From Sporolituus thermophilus DSM 23256 (GTDB taxonomy: Bacteria; Bacillota; Negativicutes; Sporomusales; Thermosinaceae): a stretch of 64,000 nt of DNA. Under the pieces are notes generated by a model. The model saw only the letters and a program-made list of their open reading frames with translations, did no database searches and had not been told where the DNA came from. This document shows positions 16,395 through 24,231 of the stretch, piece by piece. The position numbers and the translations under genes are program-made. Where the stretch lies: NCBI RefSeq assembly GCF_900102435.1, contig NZ_FNBU01000003.1:1-64000 (forward strand). Direction: 5' to 3'. Every line of letters starts with the position of its first letter. Position 1 is the stretch's first letter.

Positions 16395-18095
16395 ATGAAG
16401 CGCTGGGCAATGATTACTACCTCGCCATGGTTTGTCTATGTTTTGATTGCGCCATTAGCGCTTGTTCTAGCCGGTTATGTAGTTTATCCCATGCTGCAGA
16501 CATTTTGGGAAAGCCTACAGACCGAAACCGGTTTATCGGGCATTAACTACCTTAATTTTTTTGACTGGCAACATAGTTCGCATCTTGAGGCCTTATTGAC
16601 CAGTATTTTTATATCGGTGTTGAGCGTAGTCTCTTGCGGTATAGTCGGCGTTACGATGGCGTTTCTGTTGACTCGCTATGACTTCCCCGGGCGAAGAATA
16701 TTGTCCGTCTTGGTCATGGCGCCGATGGGTTTGCCCCCGCTTGTTGGCGTGTTATCTTTTGTTTTCCTGTTCAGTGAAAGCGGGATAATTCCGCGCTTAA
16801 TTAAAGAACTTTTTGGTTTAGCGCAAGTGCCGTTTTATCTAAAAGGCATCGCCGGCGTTATCGCTGTGCATACGTTTACTATGTACACGTATTTTTATAT
16901 GACTGCTTCGGCAGCACTCGCCGGGTTTGACCATTCCTTGGAAGAAGCCGCCTACAGTCTGGGGGCCAGTAGGTGGCAAGTTTGGCGCAAAATTATTTTG
17001 CCAATGCTTACGCCGGCAATTATTTCCGCTTCGTTGCTCGTATTTATGATGTCGATGGCTTCATATACCGCTCCGTTGATTTTTGGCATCGAACGGACAA
17101 TGACCATGCAGATTTATTTATCGCGGACAAACGGCAATTTGGATATGGCGGCGACGCAGTCCGTGATATTATCTAGTGTTTCAATCGCTTTGCTGTTTAT
17201 TATGCGTTGGTACCAAGAACGGCGCAATTATATCAACCAGAGTAAAGGCGTCAGTGCGCATCGCAGCGAGATAACAAGCCGCTTGGGGAGAATGGCTGCC
17301 ATCGTATTGTCGGTGATTGGCGTTGTAATTTTGTTGCTGCCTATCTTTACCATTGTTTTATTATCTTTTGTCGTGGAAGCGAGTTGGACTACCCAAGCGC
17401 TGCCGCCGCACTATACGTTTGATCATTATTTTAAGCTGTTTACCGACAGCCGAACTTGGGCGCCAATTCGCACTAGTTTTGAAATGAGCATGCTTGCGAC
17501 AATCGGCAATGTAGTATTCGGCGTGGCAGCGGCCTACCTGATGTCTCGTTTTGATTTTAAAGGGAAATATTTGATGGACATGATTATTATGATACCTTGG
17601 GCGCTGCCAGGCACGGTCGTAGCCATTAACCTTATCGCCGCCTTTAATCAGCCAACGTTATGGAGTCTGAACCAGGTGCTGGTAGGTACGTACTGGATCT
17701 TACCCTTAGCATATTTTGTCCGAAATTTACCGCTTGTGTTTCGGTCAAGCGCGGCGACATTCGCTCAGTTTGATCCTTCGATCGAAGATGCAGCGCGCAG
17801 CCTTGGCGCATCATGGTGGTACAGTTTTCGGCGGGTAGTGTTGCCTGTAACGGCAAGCGGCATATTAGCCGGAACATTGCTGGCCTTTGTGCAGGGCGTC
17901 GGCGAGTTTGTAGCATCAATTTTGTTGTTTACGGTCAATACCACGCCACTATCGGTGGCAATTTTCCAGCGCATGTACGCCTATGAGATTGGCGCTGCCT
18001 GCGCCTACGGGACGCTGCAGATTGTGATGATTGCGACCGTACTATTTGTTACGCAAAAACTTACCGGCGACAAGATGGGAACGTCTTGCAGTTAG
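16395..18095 (+). CDS. ABC transporter permease, two fused domains
   Basis: This 566-residue membrane protein contains two tandem binding-protein-dependent permease domains. Each carries an EAA loop: SLEEAAYSLGASRWQVWRKI near residue 180 and SIEDAARSLGASWWYSFRRV near residue 465. Fused permeases of this layout are typical of FbpB/ThiP-like transporters. Together with the binding protein and ATPase it forms a complete importer. The ribosome site GGGGAGAGG precedes the ATG. No damage is seen. Confidence 0.94.
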   Translation: MKRWAMITTSPWFVYVLIAPLALVLAGYVVYPMLQTFWESLQTETGLSGINYLNFFDWQHSSHLEALLTSIFISVLSVVSCGIVGVTMAFLLTRYDFPGRRILSVLVMAPMGLPPLVGVLSFVFLFSESGIIPRLIKELFGLAQVPFYLKGIAGVIAVHTFTMYTYFYMTASAALAGFDHSLEEAAYSLGASRWQVWRKIILPMLTPAIISASLLVFMMSMASYTAPLIFGIERTMTMQIYLSRTNGNLDMAATQSVILSSVSIALLFIMRWYQERRNYINQSKGVSAHRSEITSRLGRMAAIVLSVIGVVILLLPIFTIVLLSFVVEASWTTQALPPHYTFDHYFKLFTDSRTWAPIRTSFEMSMLATIGNVVFGVAAAYLMSRFDFKGKYLMDMIIMIPWALPGTVVAINLIAAFNQPTLWSLNQVLVGTYWILPLAYFVRNLPLVFRSSAATFAQFDPSIEDAARSLGASWWYSFRRVVLPVTASGILAGTLLAFVQGVGEFVASILLFTVNTTPLSVAIFQRMYAYEIGAACAYGTLQIVMIATVLFVTQKLTGDKMGTSCS

Positions 18096-18122
18096 GCTAA
18101 ATTTGATTTTGGAGGCAGAACC

Positions 18123-19634
18123 ATGCATTTTCGCCAAAAGATTTTCGCGAGAGAAGGCAGGAGTTTTCCCGGGCGGATTTACGCGGAAACGGTTTTAGCG
18201 CCCGCCTACGAGGAGGCAAAAGCGCATTTATTCAAGCCGATGATGGCCGTAAATAAGGCTCAGCTGATTATGCTTGTCGAGCAGGGATTGGTAAAGCAAA
18301 GCGACGCCTGCCGCATCATGAAAGCAATCCTCAATGTCACTGACGACAGGATTCAACGGACAACATATACGGGAAAGTTTGAAGATTTGTTTTTTCAAGT
18401 GGAGCACCTGTTGATAGAAGAAGCGGGTGAGATCGCCGGCAACCTTCACCTGGGGCGCAGCCGCAACGACATGGGGGTAGCGATGTACCGCATGGCTATC
18501 CGGGAAAAATTGCTTGAAGCGTTAGCTGCGCTTGTCGAGCTTAAGGAAACAGTGCTTGAAGTCGCTGACGAGCATAAGCTGACGATTATGCTTGGTTATA
18601 CCCATACCCAGCAGGCACAGCCGACGACAATGGCGCATTACCTTATGGCCATGCTTGATTCGCTCGGACGGGACTATAAGCGCTTGACGGCGGCGCTTGA
18701 CACGGTCAACCAAAGCCCGTTGGGCGCAGCGGCAATTACCACTTCCGGTTTCGCGATCAACCGGCAAAGGATGGCTGAACTGCTTGGTTTTGACGGCTTT
18801 ATCGAAAATTCATATGATGCTATTGCCGGCGGCGATTATTTAGGGGAAACAGCATTGGCTCTCAAAATGTCCATGATTAGTTTAGGCCGATATATTAGCG
18901 ATTTTCTGCAGTGGTCTACCCAGGAGTTTGGCGCGGTGACGGCCGCCGAGCCTTATGTGCAGATAAGTTCAATTATGCCGCAAAAACGTAACCCGGTATC
19001 TTTTGAGCATATTCGTTCGCTCGCCTCTAGTGTGACCGGGCTTTGTGAAACAGTTTTGACCATGTTGCACAATACGCCGTTTGGCGATATCGTCGACACC
19101 GAAGATGACATGCAGCCGTACCTTTGGAAAGCTCTTACAACTGCGACGCAGCTTTATCGGCTAACGGCGGCGGTAATCGGCACGATGACGGTAAACAGCG
19201 ATGTTTTGTTGGCCAGAGCCCGCGAAAGCTTTGCTACCGTTACCGAACTTGCGGACACACTGGTTAGAGAGTGCGGGATATCTTTCCGGCAAGCGCATGC
19301 GGTGGTGCAAAAGGCGGTCAAGACAGCACTTGCGGCGAAAATCGGTGTGCGCCGGATTGATGCCCGGCTGGTGGCAGCCGCTGCGGAGGAGGTATTGGGG
19401 AAAGCCATCGCTGTAAATGATGAAATGATATCGCAGGCGCTTGATCCGGTAAACTTTGTTATGCGCCGGTGTTTGCCCGGTGGACCGGCGCCTGTCGAGG
19501 TGGAACGGATGATAAACAAGCGCCGGCCGATACTGGCAGCTAACAAAGCTGCAGTGATCGATATTCAGCTGCGGATAAAGAAGGCATTGGAGTGGTTGGA
19601 TGAAGTTGGGCACAGCTGGAGCGAAAAAGCATGA
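18123..19634 (+). CDS. Argininosuccinate lyase-like (fumarase/aspartase superfamily) enzyme
   Basis: This 503-residue lyase has the three superfamily regions: LHLGRSRNDMGVAMYRMA, MLGYTHTQQAQPTTMAHYL and the signature loop ISSIMPQKRNPVSFEH with the catalytic Ser. It most resembles ArgH, but ArgH normally reads GRSRNDQ, so GRSRNDM here departs in the substrate-contact region. It is also about 40 residues longer than usual. No other arginine gene is nearby. Superfamily members split C-N or C-O bonds to release fumarate or a related acid, so it may cleave an amino-sugar adduct. True ArgH cannot be excluded from one sequence. Confidence 0.85.
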   Translation: MHFRQKIFAREGRSFPGRIYAETVLAPAYEEAKAHLFKPMMAVNKAQLIMLVEQGLVKQSDACRIMKAILNVTDDRIQRTTYTGKFEDLFFQVEHLLIEEAGEIAGNLHLGRSRNDMGVAMYRMAIREKLLEALAALVELKETVLEVADEHKLTIMLGYTHTQQAQPTTMAHYLMAMLDSLGRDYKRLTAALDTVNQSPLGAAAITTSGFAINRQRMAELLGFDGFIENSYDAIAGGDYLGETALALKMSMISLGRYISDFLQWSTQEFGAVTAAEPYVQISSIMPQKRNPVSFEHIRSLASSVTGLCETVLTMLHNTPFGDIVDTEDDMQPYLWKALTTATQLYRLTAAVIGTMTVNSDVLLARARESFATVTELADTLVRECGISFRQAHAVVQKAVKTALAAKIGVRRIDARLVAAAAEEVLGKAIAVNDEMISQALDPVNFVMRRCLPGGPAPVEVERMINKRRPILAANKAAVIDIQLRIKKALEWLDEVGHSWSEKA

Positions 19635-20619
19635 AGGTTTAATATTAGCCGTTGATGGCGGTGCAACCAATTGTCGGGCGGTGCTGTGCACGACTGACGG
19701 TGATGTACTGGGTAGCGGCCGTAGCGGACCGTGCAATTACCAGAATGTAGGAATAACAGTCGCAATAAGAAGCTTGGAGGAAGCGATTGGAAAAGCGCTA
19801 GCACCGTCCAGGCAGAAACGCAAGTTGAAGGCGGCCGTGTTTGGCCTTGCTGGTCTTGATACCCGCAAGGATTATCGCCTAGTTTCTGACGCCGTTGCCA
19901 GAATGCTGGCGCGTTTGGGCATAGAAAGCGAAGAAACGATTGTTGACAATGATGGAATAATTAGCTTACTTGGTGCCATTGGTCATGAGAATGGCGTTTT
20001 GGTTATTGCCGGAACAGGTTCGATAGCATGCGGAATTACTAAGCAAGGGAACCGTTCAAGAGCAGGGGGATGGGGATATCTTCTTGATGATGCCGGCAGT
20101 GGCTATGCCATCGGCAAAGCGGCGTTGACGCATGTCATGTACGTTTACGACGGACGGGAAAGGGAATCCGGTGTTGTAAAGGCGATATTGGACCAGCTGG
20201 CGTTTGCAGATCCGGAAGATATTGTCGACTGGGTATATAGTTCGAGCTTTTCCGTTGACCAAGTTGCTGCCTTAGCTCCTGTTGTTTGCCGTTTGGCCGA
20301 GGAGGGCGATTGGAAAGCGCGCGGCATTGTGATGGATGCGGTGTTAAGCTTAAAACAGCTCGCCATGTCAGTTATCAATCGCCTCGGTCTTCGCCAGACG
20401 CCTTTTTATTTGTTGTTGTCAGGCGGGGTGTTGCAAAAAGCGACTTTTTTGCGCGCTATGCTGATTGATGTAATAAGAACAGAATGTCCGCAGGCGGAAT
20501 TTGTCGACGCGCAATACCCCCCAATCTGTGGTAGCGTTTTGCGGGCGCTAATGTATGAAGATATTGATCATCGTAAGGTATTGGCTCGGCTAAACAGCCA
20601 GCTTTTTGACATTAAATAA
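19600..20619 (+). CDS. BadF/BadG/BcrA/BcrD-type kinase, GlcNAc kinase-like
   Basis: This 339-residue ASKHA-fold kinase resembles N-acetylglucosamine kinases: phosphate-1 motif ILAVDGGATNCRAVLCTTDG, AAVFGLAGLDTRKD, IVDNDGIISLLGAI, adenosine-proximal VIAGTGSIACGI and AGGWGYLLDDAGSGYAIGKA. It likely phosphorylates a hexosamine at C6. The ATG at 19600 overlaps the end of the lyase gene by 35 bases, implying translational coupling. NagB follows, fitting a phosphorylate-then-deaminate sequence. The exact sugar is not known. Confidence 0.88.
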   Translation: MKLGTAGAKKHEGLILAVDGGATNCRAVLCTTDGDVLGSGRSGPCNYQNVGITVAIRSLEEAIGKALAPSRQKRKLKAAVFGLAGLDTRKDYRLVSDAVARMLARLGIESEETIVDNDGIISLLGAIGHENGVLVIAGTGSIACGITKQGNRSRAGGWGYLLDDAGSGYAIGKAALTHVMYVYDGRERESGVVKAILDQLAFADPEDIVDWVYSSSFSVDQVAALAPVVCRLAEEGDWKARGIVMDAVLSLKQLAMSVINRLGLRQTPFYLLLSGGVLQKATFLRAMLIDVIRTECPQAEFVDAQYPPICGSVLRALMYEDIDHRKVLARLNSQLFDIK

Positions 20620-20660
20620 CATAAATGTTACTTGAATGGTTTTATGGGGGGAGCAGAGGC

Positions 20661-21374
20661 ATGGAGTATATATATACGAGCGACTACCAGGCCATGAGCC
20701 AAATGGCTGCCCGGTGGGTGGCACGGGAAGTGTTGCGTAATCCAGCTTTAGTCCTTGGCCTGCCAACAGGGGAAACGCCGATCGGTATGTATAGATATTT
20801 GATCCGTTTAGTGGAAGAAGGGTTAATAAGTTTTGCCGAAACGTGTACTTTTAATTTGGATGAGTATGTAGGCCTGGGGCCGGATCACCCGCAAAGCTAC
20901 GCAATGTATATGAAAGCTCATTTTTGGATTAAAGCTGGGCTAAAGCCGGAAAACATCAATATTCCTAATGGGATTGCTCCTGACCTTGCCGAAGAATGCC
21001 GCCGATACGACGCGAAAATTGAACAGGCGGGCGGGATTGATCTGCAAATACTGGGTCTTGGTCTAAACGGTCATATCGGCTTTAATGAACCTTCGCACAA
21101 TCTTGCGATACGGACGCATGTAGTCGACCTAACGCCCGAAACCATCAAAGCCAATGCGCGCTTTTTTTCCAGTATGGACTTGGTGCCACGACAGGCAATC
21201 ACCATGGGCATTGGCACAATCATGCAAGCGCGCAAAATACTGCTGTTAGTCAGCGGCGATAATAAAAAAGAAATATTGCGCAAGGCGGTGTACGGCGAAG
21301 TCAGCACGATTGTTCCCGCCAGCATTTTGCAATTGCATAGGGATGTGACGATAATTACCGATATCAAGATTTGA
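20661..21374 (+). CDS. nagB: Glucosamine-6-phosphate deaminase-like (NagB family)
   Basis: This 237-residue NagB-family enzyme has LVLGLPTGETPIGMYRYL, the catalytic FNLDEYVGLGPDHPQSYAMY, LQILGLGLNGHIGFNEPS and RKAVYGEVSTIVPASILQLH. NagB converts glucosamine-6-phosphate to fructose-6-phosphate and ammonia. The ATG at 20661 follows GGGGGGAGCAGAGGC. It is the last gene of the operon and supplies the entry point into glycolysis. Some NagB homologues act on other sugar-6-phosphates, so the substrate is inferred. Confidence 0.93.
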   Translation: MEYIYTSDYQAMSQMAARWVAREVLRNPALVLGLPTGETPIGMYRYLIRLVEEGLISFAETCTFNLDEYVGLGPDHPQSYAMYMKAHFWIKAGLKPENINIPNGIAPDLAEECRRYDAKIEQAGGIDLQILGLGLNGHIGFNEPSHNLAIRTHVVDLTPETIKANARFFSSMDLVPRQAITMGIGTIMQARKILLLVSGDNKKEILRKAVYGEVSTIVPASILQLHRDVTIITDIKI

Positions 21375-21388
21375 ATAGTACGGCTACC

Positions 21389-21416
21389 CCCAACCCCTTG
21401 ATATAGAAGGGTTGGG
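21389..21416 (+). terminator. Hairpin after nagB
   Basis: The stem CCCAACCC / GGGTTGGG lies 15 bp after nagB. It lacks a clear T tract, so it may be a weak terminator or an mRNA-stabilising hairpin. Confidence 0.45.
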
Positions 21417-21524
21417 AACAATGTCACAAGTTAAACACACCAATGATAATTACATATTGAATAATAATTGAGAATTTGGTATCATTAAATTAAAATTGAT
21501 TCCTTTTTTCATTTGCGCCGTAAA

Positions 21525-21705
21525 TTAAATATACTTATGCGGCAAATGTATATGCGGGGCGGATTGGATGGGAATTTGTTCCTATACAAAAAGCCGGGAT
21601 ACAAGCCGTGGAGTTTACGGTCTATTGCCGGAAAGGTAATGGGCGCTTAGTAGTCTACACCTGGTTTGTTTTGAATAATCAAAACAAACCAGGTGTTCTT
21701 TATTT
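21525..21705 (+). other. Structured leader with strong terminator, class unknown
   Basis: This 505-bp gap (21375-21879) contains several nested stems, for example GGAA/TTCC, CCGT/ACGG and ATTGCC/GGTAAT between 21570 and 21650. They are followed by an 18-bp perfect terminator stem (21657-21674 with 21679-21696) and a T-rich tract. The layout, folded RNA then terminator then a small ORF at 21880, resembles a cis-regulatory leader. It matches no riboswitch consensus I can recall. Confidence 0.45.
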
Positions 21706-21879
21706 TCAACACTATGAACTACTTCACGTAGTATTGAAAACCACCAAAATTATCACCAGTAGCTTAGATAAAGAGGTGATAACTTTTTATGTTTTATTAA
21801 TGTATATAATGCACTGTATATTGTGTACAACCATGACTATTCGTTCTGCTATTTAACATAATTGAAGGGAGGGAGAACA

Positions 21880-21987
21880 ATGGACATTTATAGCTATGCT
21901 GCTTTTGCTTATGGAATTACAGCCGCTATTTCCTTAGCCACGGTTGGTCTGATACTAATAATTAACAACCTTGTAAACCGCATTTAA
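21880..21987 (+). CDS. Small membrane protein, 35 residues
   Basis: The ATG at 21880 follows GGGAGGGAGAACA, a strong ribosome site. The product, MDIYSYAAFAYGITAAISLA then TVGLILIINNLVNRI, is a single hydrophobic helix. Small proteins like this sit upstream of transporters in many Bacillota, but no transporter follows here. Downstream lies the end of a truncated DUF1836 gene and an IS256 element. It could be the survivor of a rearranged operon. No family assignment is made. Confidence 0.5.
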   Translation: MDIYSYAAFAYGITAAISLATVGLILIINNLVNRI

Positions 21988-22101
21988 AATGATCGAGGAG
22001 GGTTATTTATCATTGTTTTGGTAAAAATCTGGCTGTCCGTTTTTATACCTTGGGGATTTAAGCGTTGATTAAGAAAGCTTAATAGTTGATCCATATATAA
22101 T

Positions 22102-22113
22102 TCGATGTCAGGG
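22102..22113. repeat. Target-site duplication, left copy
   Basis: TCGATGTCAGGG occurs here and again at 23620-23631, exactly flanking the IS256-family element. Twelve bases is longer than the usual 8-9 bp for the family, so a few bases may match by chance. Confidence 0.8.
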
Positions 22114-23619
22114 GAGTGTCCGGCAATCTGTGTAAATGGAATAATCTAACAATAATTTGTGCATAATAATAATGCTTTTATTCACACGCAGGATAGGGCA
22201 ACGCTGGGGAGCGACCCGAGCGGCGAGTGAGGTTTGGCAGGGCGGATTCCTATAGGAGCCGCCTTTTACTGCCGCCCTGGAAAACAAAAGCGATAAACCC
22301 CGGGGGTCCGGGGGCAGAGCCCCTGGGCTATATAGCCATTTTACCCTGTAGCCGATCCTCAAAGAAGATCATCAACTGTCCGAATATTATTCCCCAGTTT
22401 CGGATCGGCATACTCCATTTCTTGGATATTTCCTGCACTGACATATAGACTGATTTCCTAACCGCATCGTCCGTCGGGTATATCGTCTTGGTCTTGGTGA
22501 ACTTGCGTAACATCCGATGGAAGCCCTCCACCGCGTTTGTGGTGTATATCAGTGTACGGACCTCCTGCGGGTACTTGAAATAGGTGGACAGCTCCGCCCA
22601 GTTTGCGTCCCATGATTTAAGGATTTGCGGGTATTTCCTGCCCCACTTTTCACGAAACTCCTCCAGTCGGTATTCTGCATCCTCCAACGTCGGCGCTCCG
22701 TACACCTTCTTTAAATCCGCCATGACCGGCTTTATGTCCTTGTACGGCACGTATTTTGTGGAGTTGCGGATCTGGTGTATCACGCACAGCTGCTGCTCCG
22801 TTTTGGGGAAAACCGTCTCAATGGCGTTCGAGAACCCGCTAAGGTTGTCGCGACATGCGATGAAGATATCTTCCACGCCCCGGTTTTTCAACTCGTTGCA
22901 TACGGTAACCCAGAAGCTCGCACTTTCGTTTTCTGACAGCCATATCCCCAGTATTTCCTTACGCCCTTCAAGATTGATCCCCAAGACGGAGTAAAGGCAC
23001 TTATTGACAACACGGCTGTCCTTGCGTACTTTAAACATGATCCCGTCTAAGAAGACGATTGGATATATAGCATCGAGAGGCCGCGACTGCCATTCAACGA
23101 CAGCCGGCATAAGTTTGTCAGTGATCCGGCTAATGAGGCTCGCTGAGGCTTCTACCCCGTATATATCGCGGAGGTGATCCTCAATATCACGGGTGGACAT
23201 ACCTTTGGCGTACATGGCCATAACCCTCGCTTCGATGTCGTCAGTGCGTGTCTGCCTTTTTTCGATGGCCTGCGGCTCAAAGGTGCCGTTTCGGTCGCGC
23301 GGAACCTTGATTTCGCTCTCGCCCCATTCGCTTTTTATTGTCTTTTTGCCGTAACCGTTGCGGCTATTGCCACTGTTATTTCCCAAAACGCTGTGCTTTT
23401 CATAACCCAGATGCTCGTCCATTTCGGCTTCAAGCATTTTTTCTAGCGCTCCGGAAAACAAATTCTTGAGTTTCGCCGTCAGCTCGGCGGGTGTTGTACA
23501 GCCTTCGCAGATCAGTGCTGCGAGCTGTATTTCCTTTTCGTTTAACTGTGTCATGGTGATATCTCCCTTTCATCATTCTATTGGAGATTATTGCCATTTA
23601 CACAGTTTAGAATACATTC
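22114..23619. mobile_element. IS256-family insertion sequence
   Basis: This 1506-bp element is bounded by imperfect terminal inverted repeats. The left end begins GAGTGTCCGG and reaches CTGTGTAAATGG. The right end, read inward, begins GAATGTATTC and reaches the same CTGTGTAAATGG. It carries one transposase gene. The 214 bp after the transposase is GC-rich and highly structured (about 22190-22330), which is more noncoding sequence than usual for IS256. It interrupts a DUF1836 gene. Confidence 0.9.
22328..23554 (-). CDS. IS256-family (mutator-type) transposase
   Basis: This 408-residue transposase has the mutator-family DDE triad: first Asp in YPIVFLDGIMFKV, second in FIACRDNLSGFSN, and Glu in TTNAVEGFHRMLRKFTKTK. 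The N-terminal region (LNEKEIQLAALICEG, ALEKMLEAEMDEHLGYEKH) is standard. It appears complete, with AAGGGAGATATCACC before the ATG, so the element may be mobile. Confidence 0.95.
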   Translation of the reverse strand: MTQLNEKEIQLAALICEGCTTPAELTAKLKNLFSGALEKMLEAEMDEHLGYEKHSVLGNNSGNSRNGYGKKTIKSEWGESEIKVPRDRNGTFEPQAIEKRQTRTDDIEARVMAMYAKGMSTRDIEDHLRDIYGVEASASLISRITDKLMPAVVEWQSRPLDAIYPIVFLDGIMFKVRKDSRVVNKCLYSVLGINLEGRKEILGIWLSENESASFWVTVCNELKNRGVEDIFIACRDNLSGFSNAIETVFPKTEQQLCVIHQIRNSTKYVPYKDIKPVMADLKKVYGAPTLEDAEYRLEEFREKWGRKYPQILKSWDANWAELSTYFKYPQEVRTLIYTTNAVEGFHRMLRKFTKTKTIYPTDDAVRKSVYMSVQEISKKWSMPIRNWGIIFGQLMIFFEDRLQGKMAI

Positions 23620-23631
23620 TCGATGTCAGGG
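23620..23631. repeat. Target-site duplication, right copy
   Basis: Second copy of TCGATGTCAGGG, immediately outside the right inverted repeat of the IS256 element. Confidence 0.8.
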
Positions 23632-23894
23632 ATTGCTTCAATCGGAATATTATTTATTTCGCGGACACGCTCGATTAGTTCGGTTAAGTTAATTTTTTTC
23701 ATTGAAATGCTGCACCTCGTTTGGTTTTATAGTCGCAGGATCAGTCTGACTTATCAGTTTCTTTTTTTTGGCGCGTAAACATTTTCGCCGCCGCTTACAA
23801 CATTACCTGTTATAACACCCCAATAATCTCAATAACGAGTATACGCGTTTTTTCTAAAGGGAATATTTTCCATATTTTCGTTGTTTTTCTCCAG

Positions 23895-23923
23895 TTGACA
23901 CGTAATGTACTTGCTGCTACACT
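23895..23923 (+). promoter_or_regulatory. Housekeeping promoter of the lysine-riboswitch transcript
   Basis: TTGACA (23895-23900), a 17-bp spacer and TACACT (23918-23923). Transcription would start about 30 bp before the riboswitch aptamer. Confidence 0.75.
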
Positions 23924-23952
23924 TTAGTAGGAATTTAAATAAAGAAACTGTA

Positions 23953-24120
23953 GAGTAGAGGCGCGATAACTAAGAGTACCAAAGACTTTTGAGCAAATGG
24001 GTCTTTGCGAAAGGAGTTGTCGCCGAAGTCTGGGAAAATTGCTCGGTTTTCCCAGGCTGGGTCTGGGTCGAATAGGCACAGAACTGTCACCGAAATGTTT
24101 ATTTCGGTGGAGCGCTATCT
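23953..24120 (+). ncRNA. Lysine riboswitch (L box) aptamer
   Basis: The sequence contains the hallmark conserved blocks in order: AGAGGCGCGATAACTAAGAG at the 5' side of P1, GGAGTTGTCGCCGAAG, CTGGGTCTGGGTCGAATAGG, ACTGTCACCGAAATG and the closing TGGAGCGCTATCTC. Lysine binding stabilises P1 and allows the downstream terminator to form, switching expression off. It precedes an APC-family transporter, so that gene probably moves lysine. Confidence 0.95.
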
Positions 24121-24158
24121 CAGAACTACGTTGGCTCTAAGGCCCAAGAATGCCTTTG

Positions 24159-24200
24159 AACAGGTGCTGAGATATCTCCTCGGTACCTGTTTTTTGTTTT
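24159..24200 (+). terminator. Riboswitch terminator
   Basis: The stem AACAGGTGCTGAG / CCTCGGTACCTGTT (with wobble pairs) is followed by TTTTTGTTTT. The CTCAG after P1 could pair with CTGAG of the terminator to form the alternative antiterminator. Confidence 0.85.
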
Positions 24201-24231
24201 GATAAAGATTAAAGAAGGAGGACAGAACATT

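Larger units (their letters stand above)
21984..23702 (-). pseudogene. DUF1836-domain gene split by IS256 element and truncated
   Basis: Reading minus from the ATG at 23702 (GAGGTG upstream) gives MKKINLTELIERVREINNIP and IEAIPDI. If the IS element and one target-site copy are removed, the frame continues ELYMDQLLSFLNQRL...DSQIFTKTMINN and stops at 21984. The TKTMINN motif, followed in intact proteins by YxKxxLLPPP, is characteristic of DUF1836 proteins. Here it is followed by PPRSF and a stop, so the C-terminal half is also missing. Two separate events disabled the gene: truncation and IS insertion. Confidence 0.7.

Noticed and set aside
21990-22066. Plus-strand peptide IVLVKIWLSVFIPWGFKR behind GAGGAGGG as an MFS small subunit
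   Set aside because: The stretch is the antisense of the DUF1836 remnant (TKTMINNPPRS) and has no ATG. The apparent ribosome site is coincidental.
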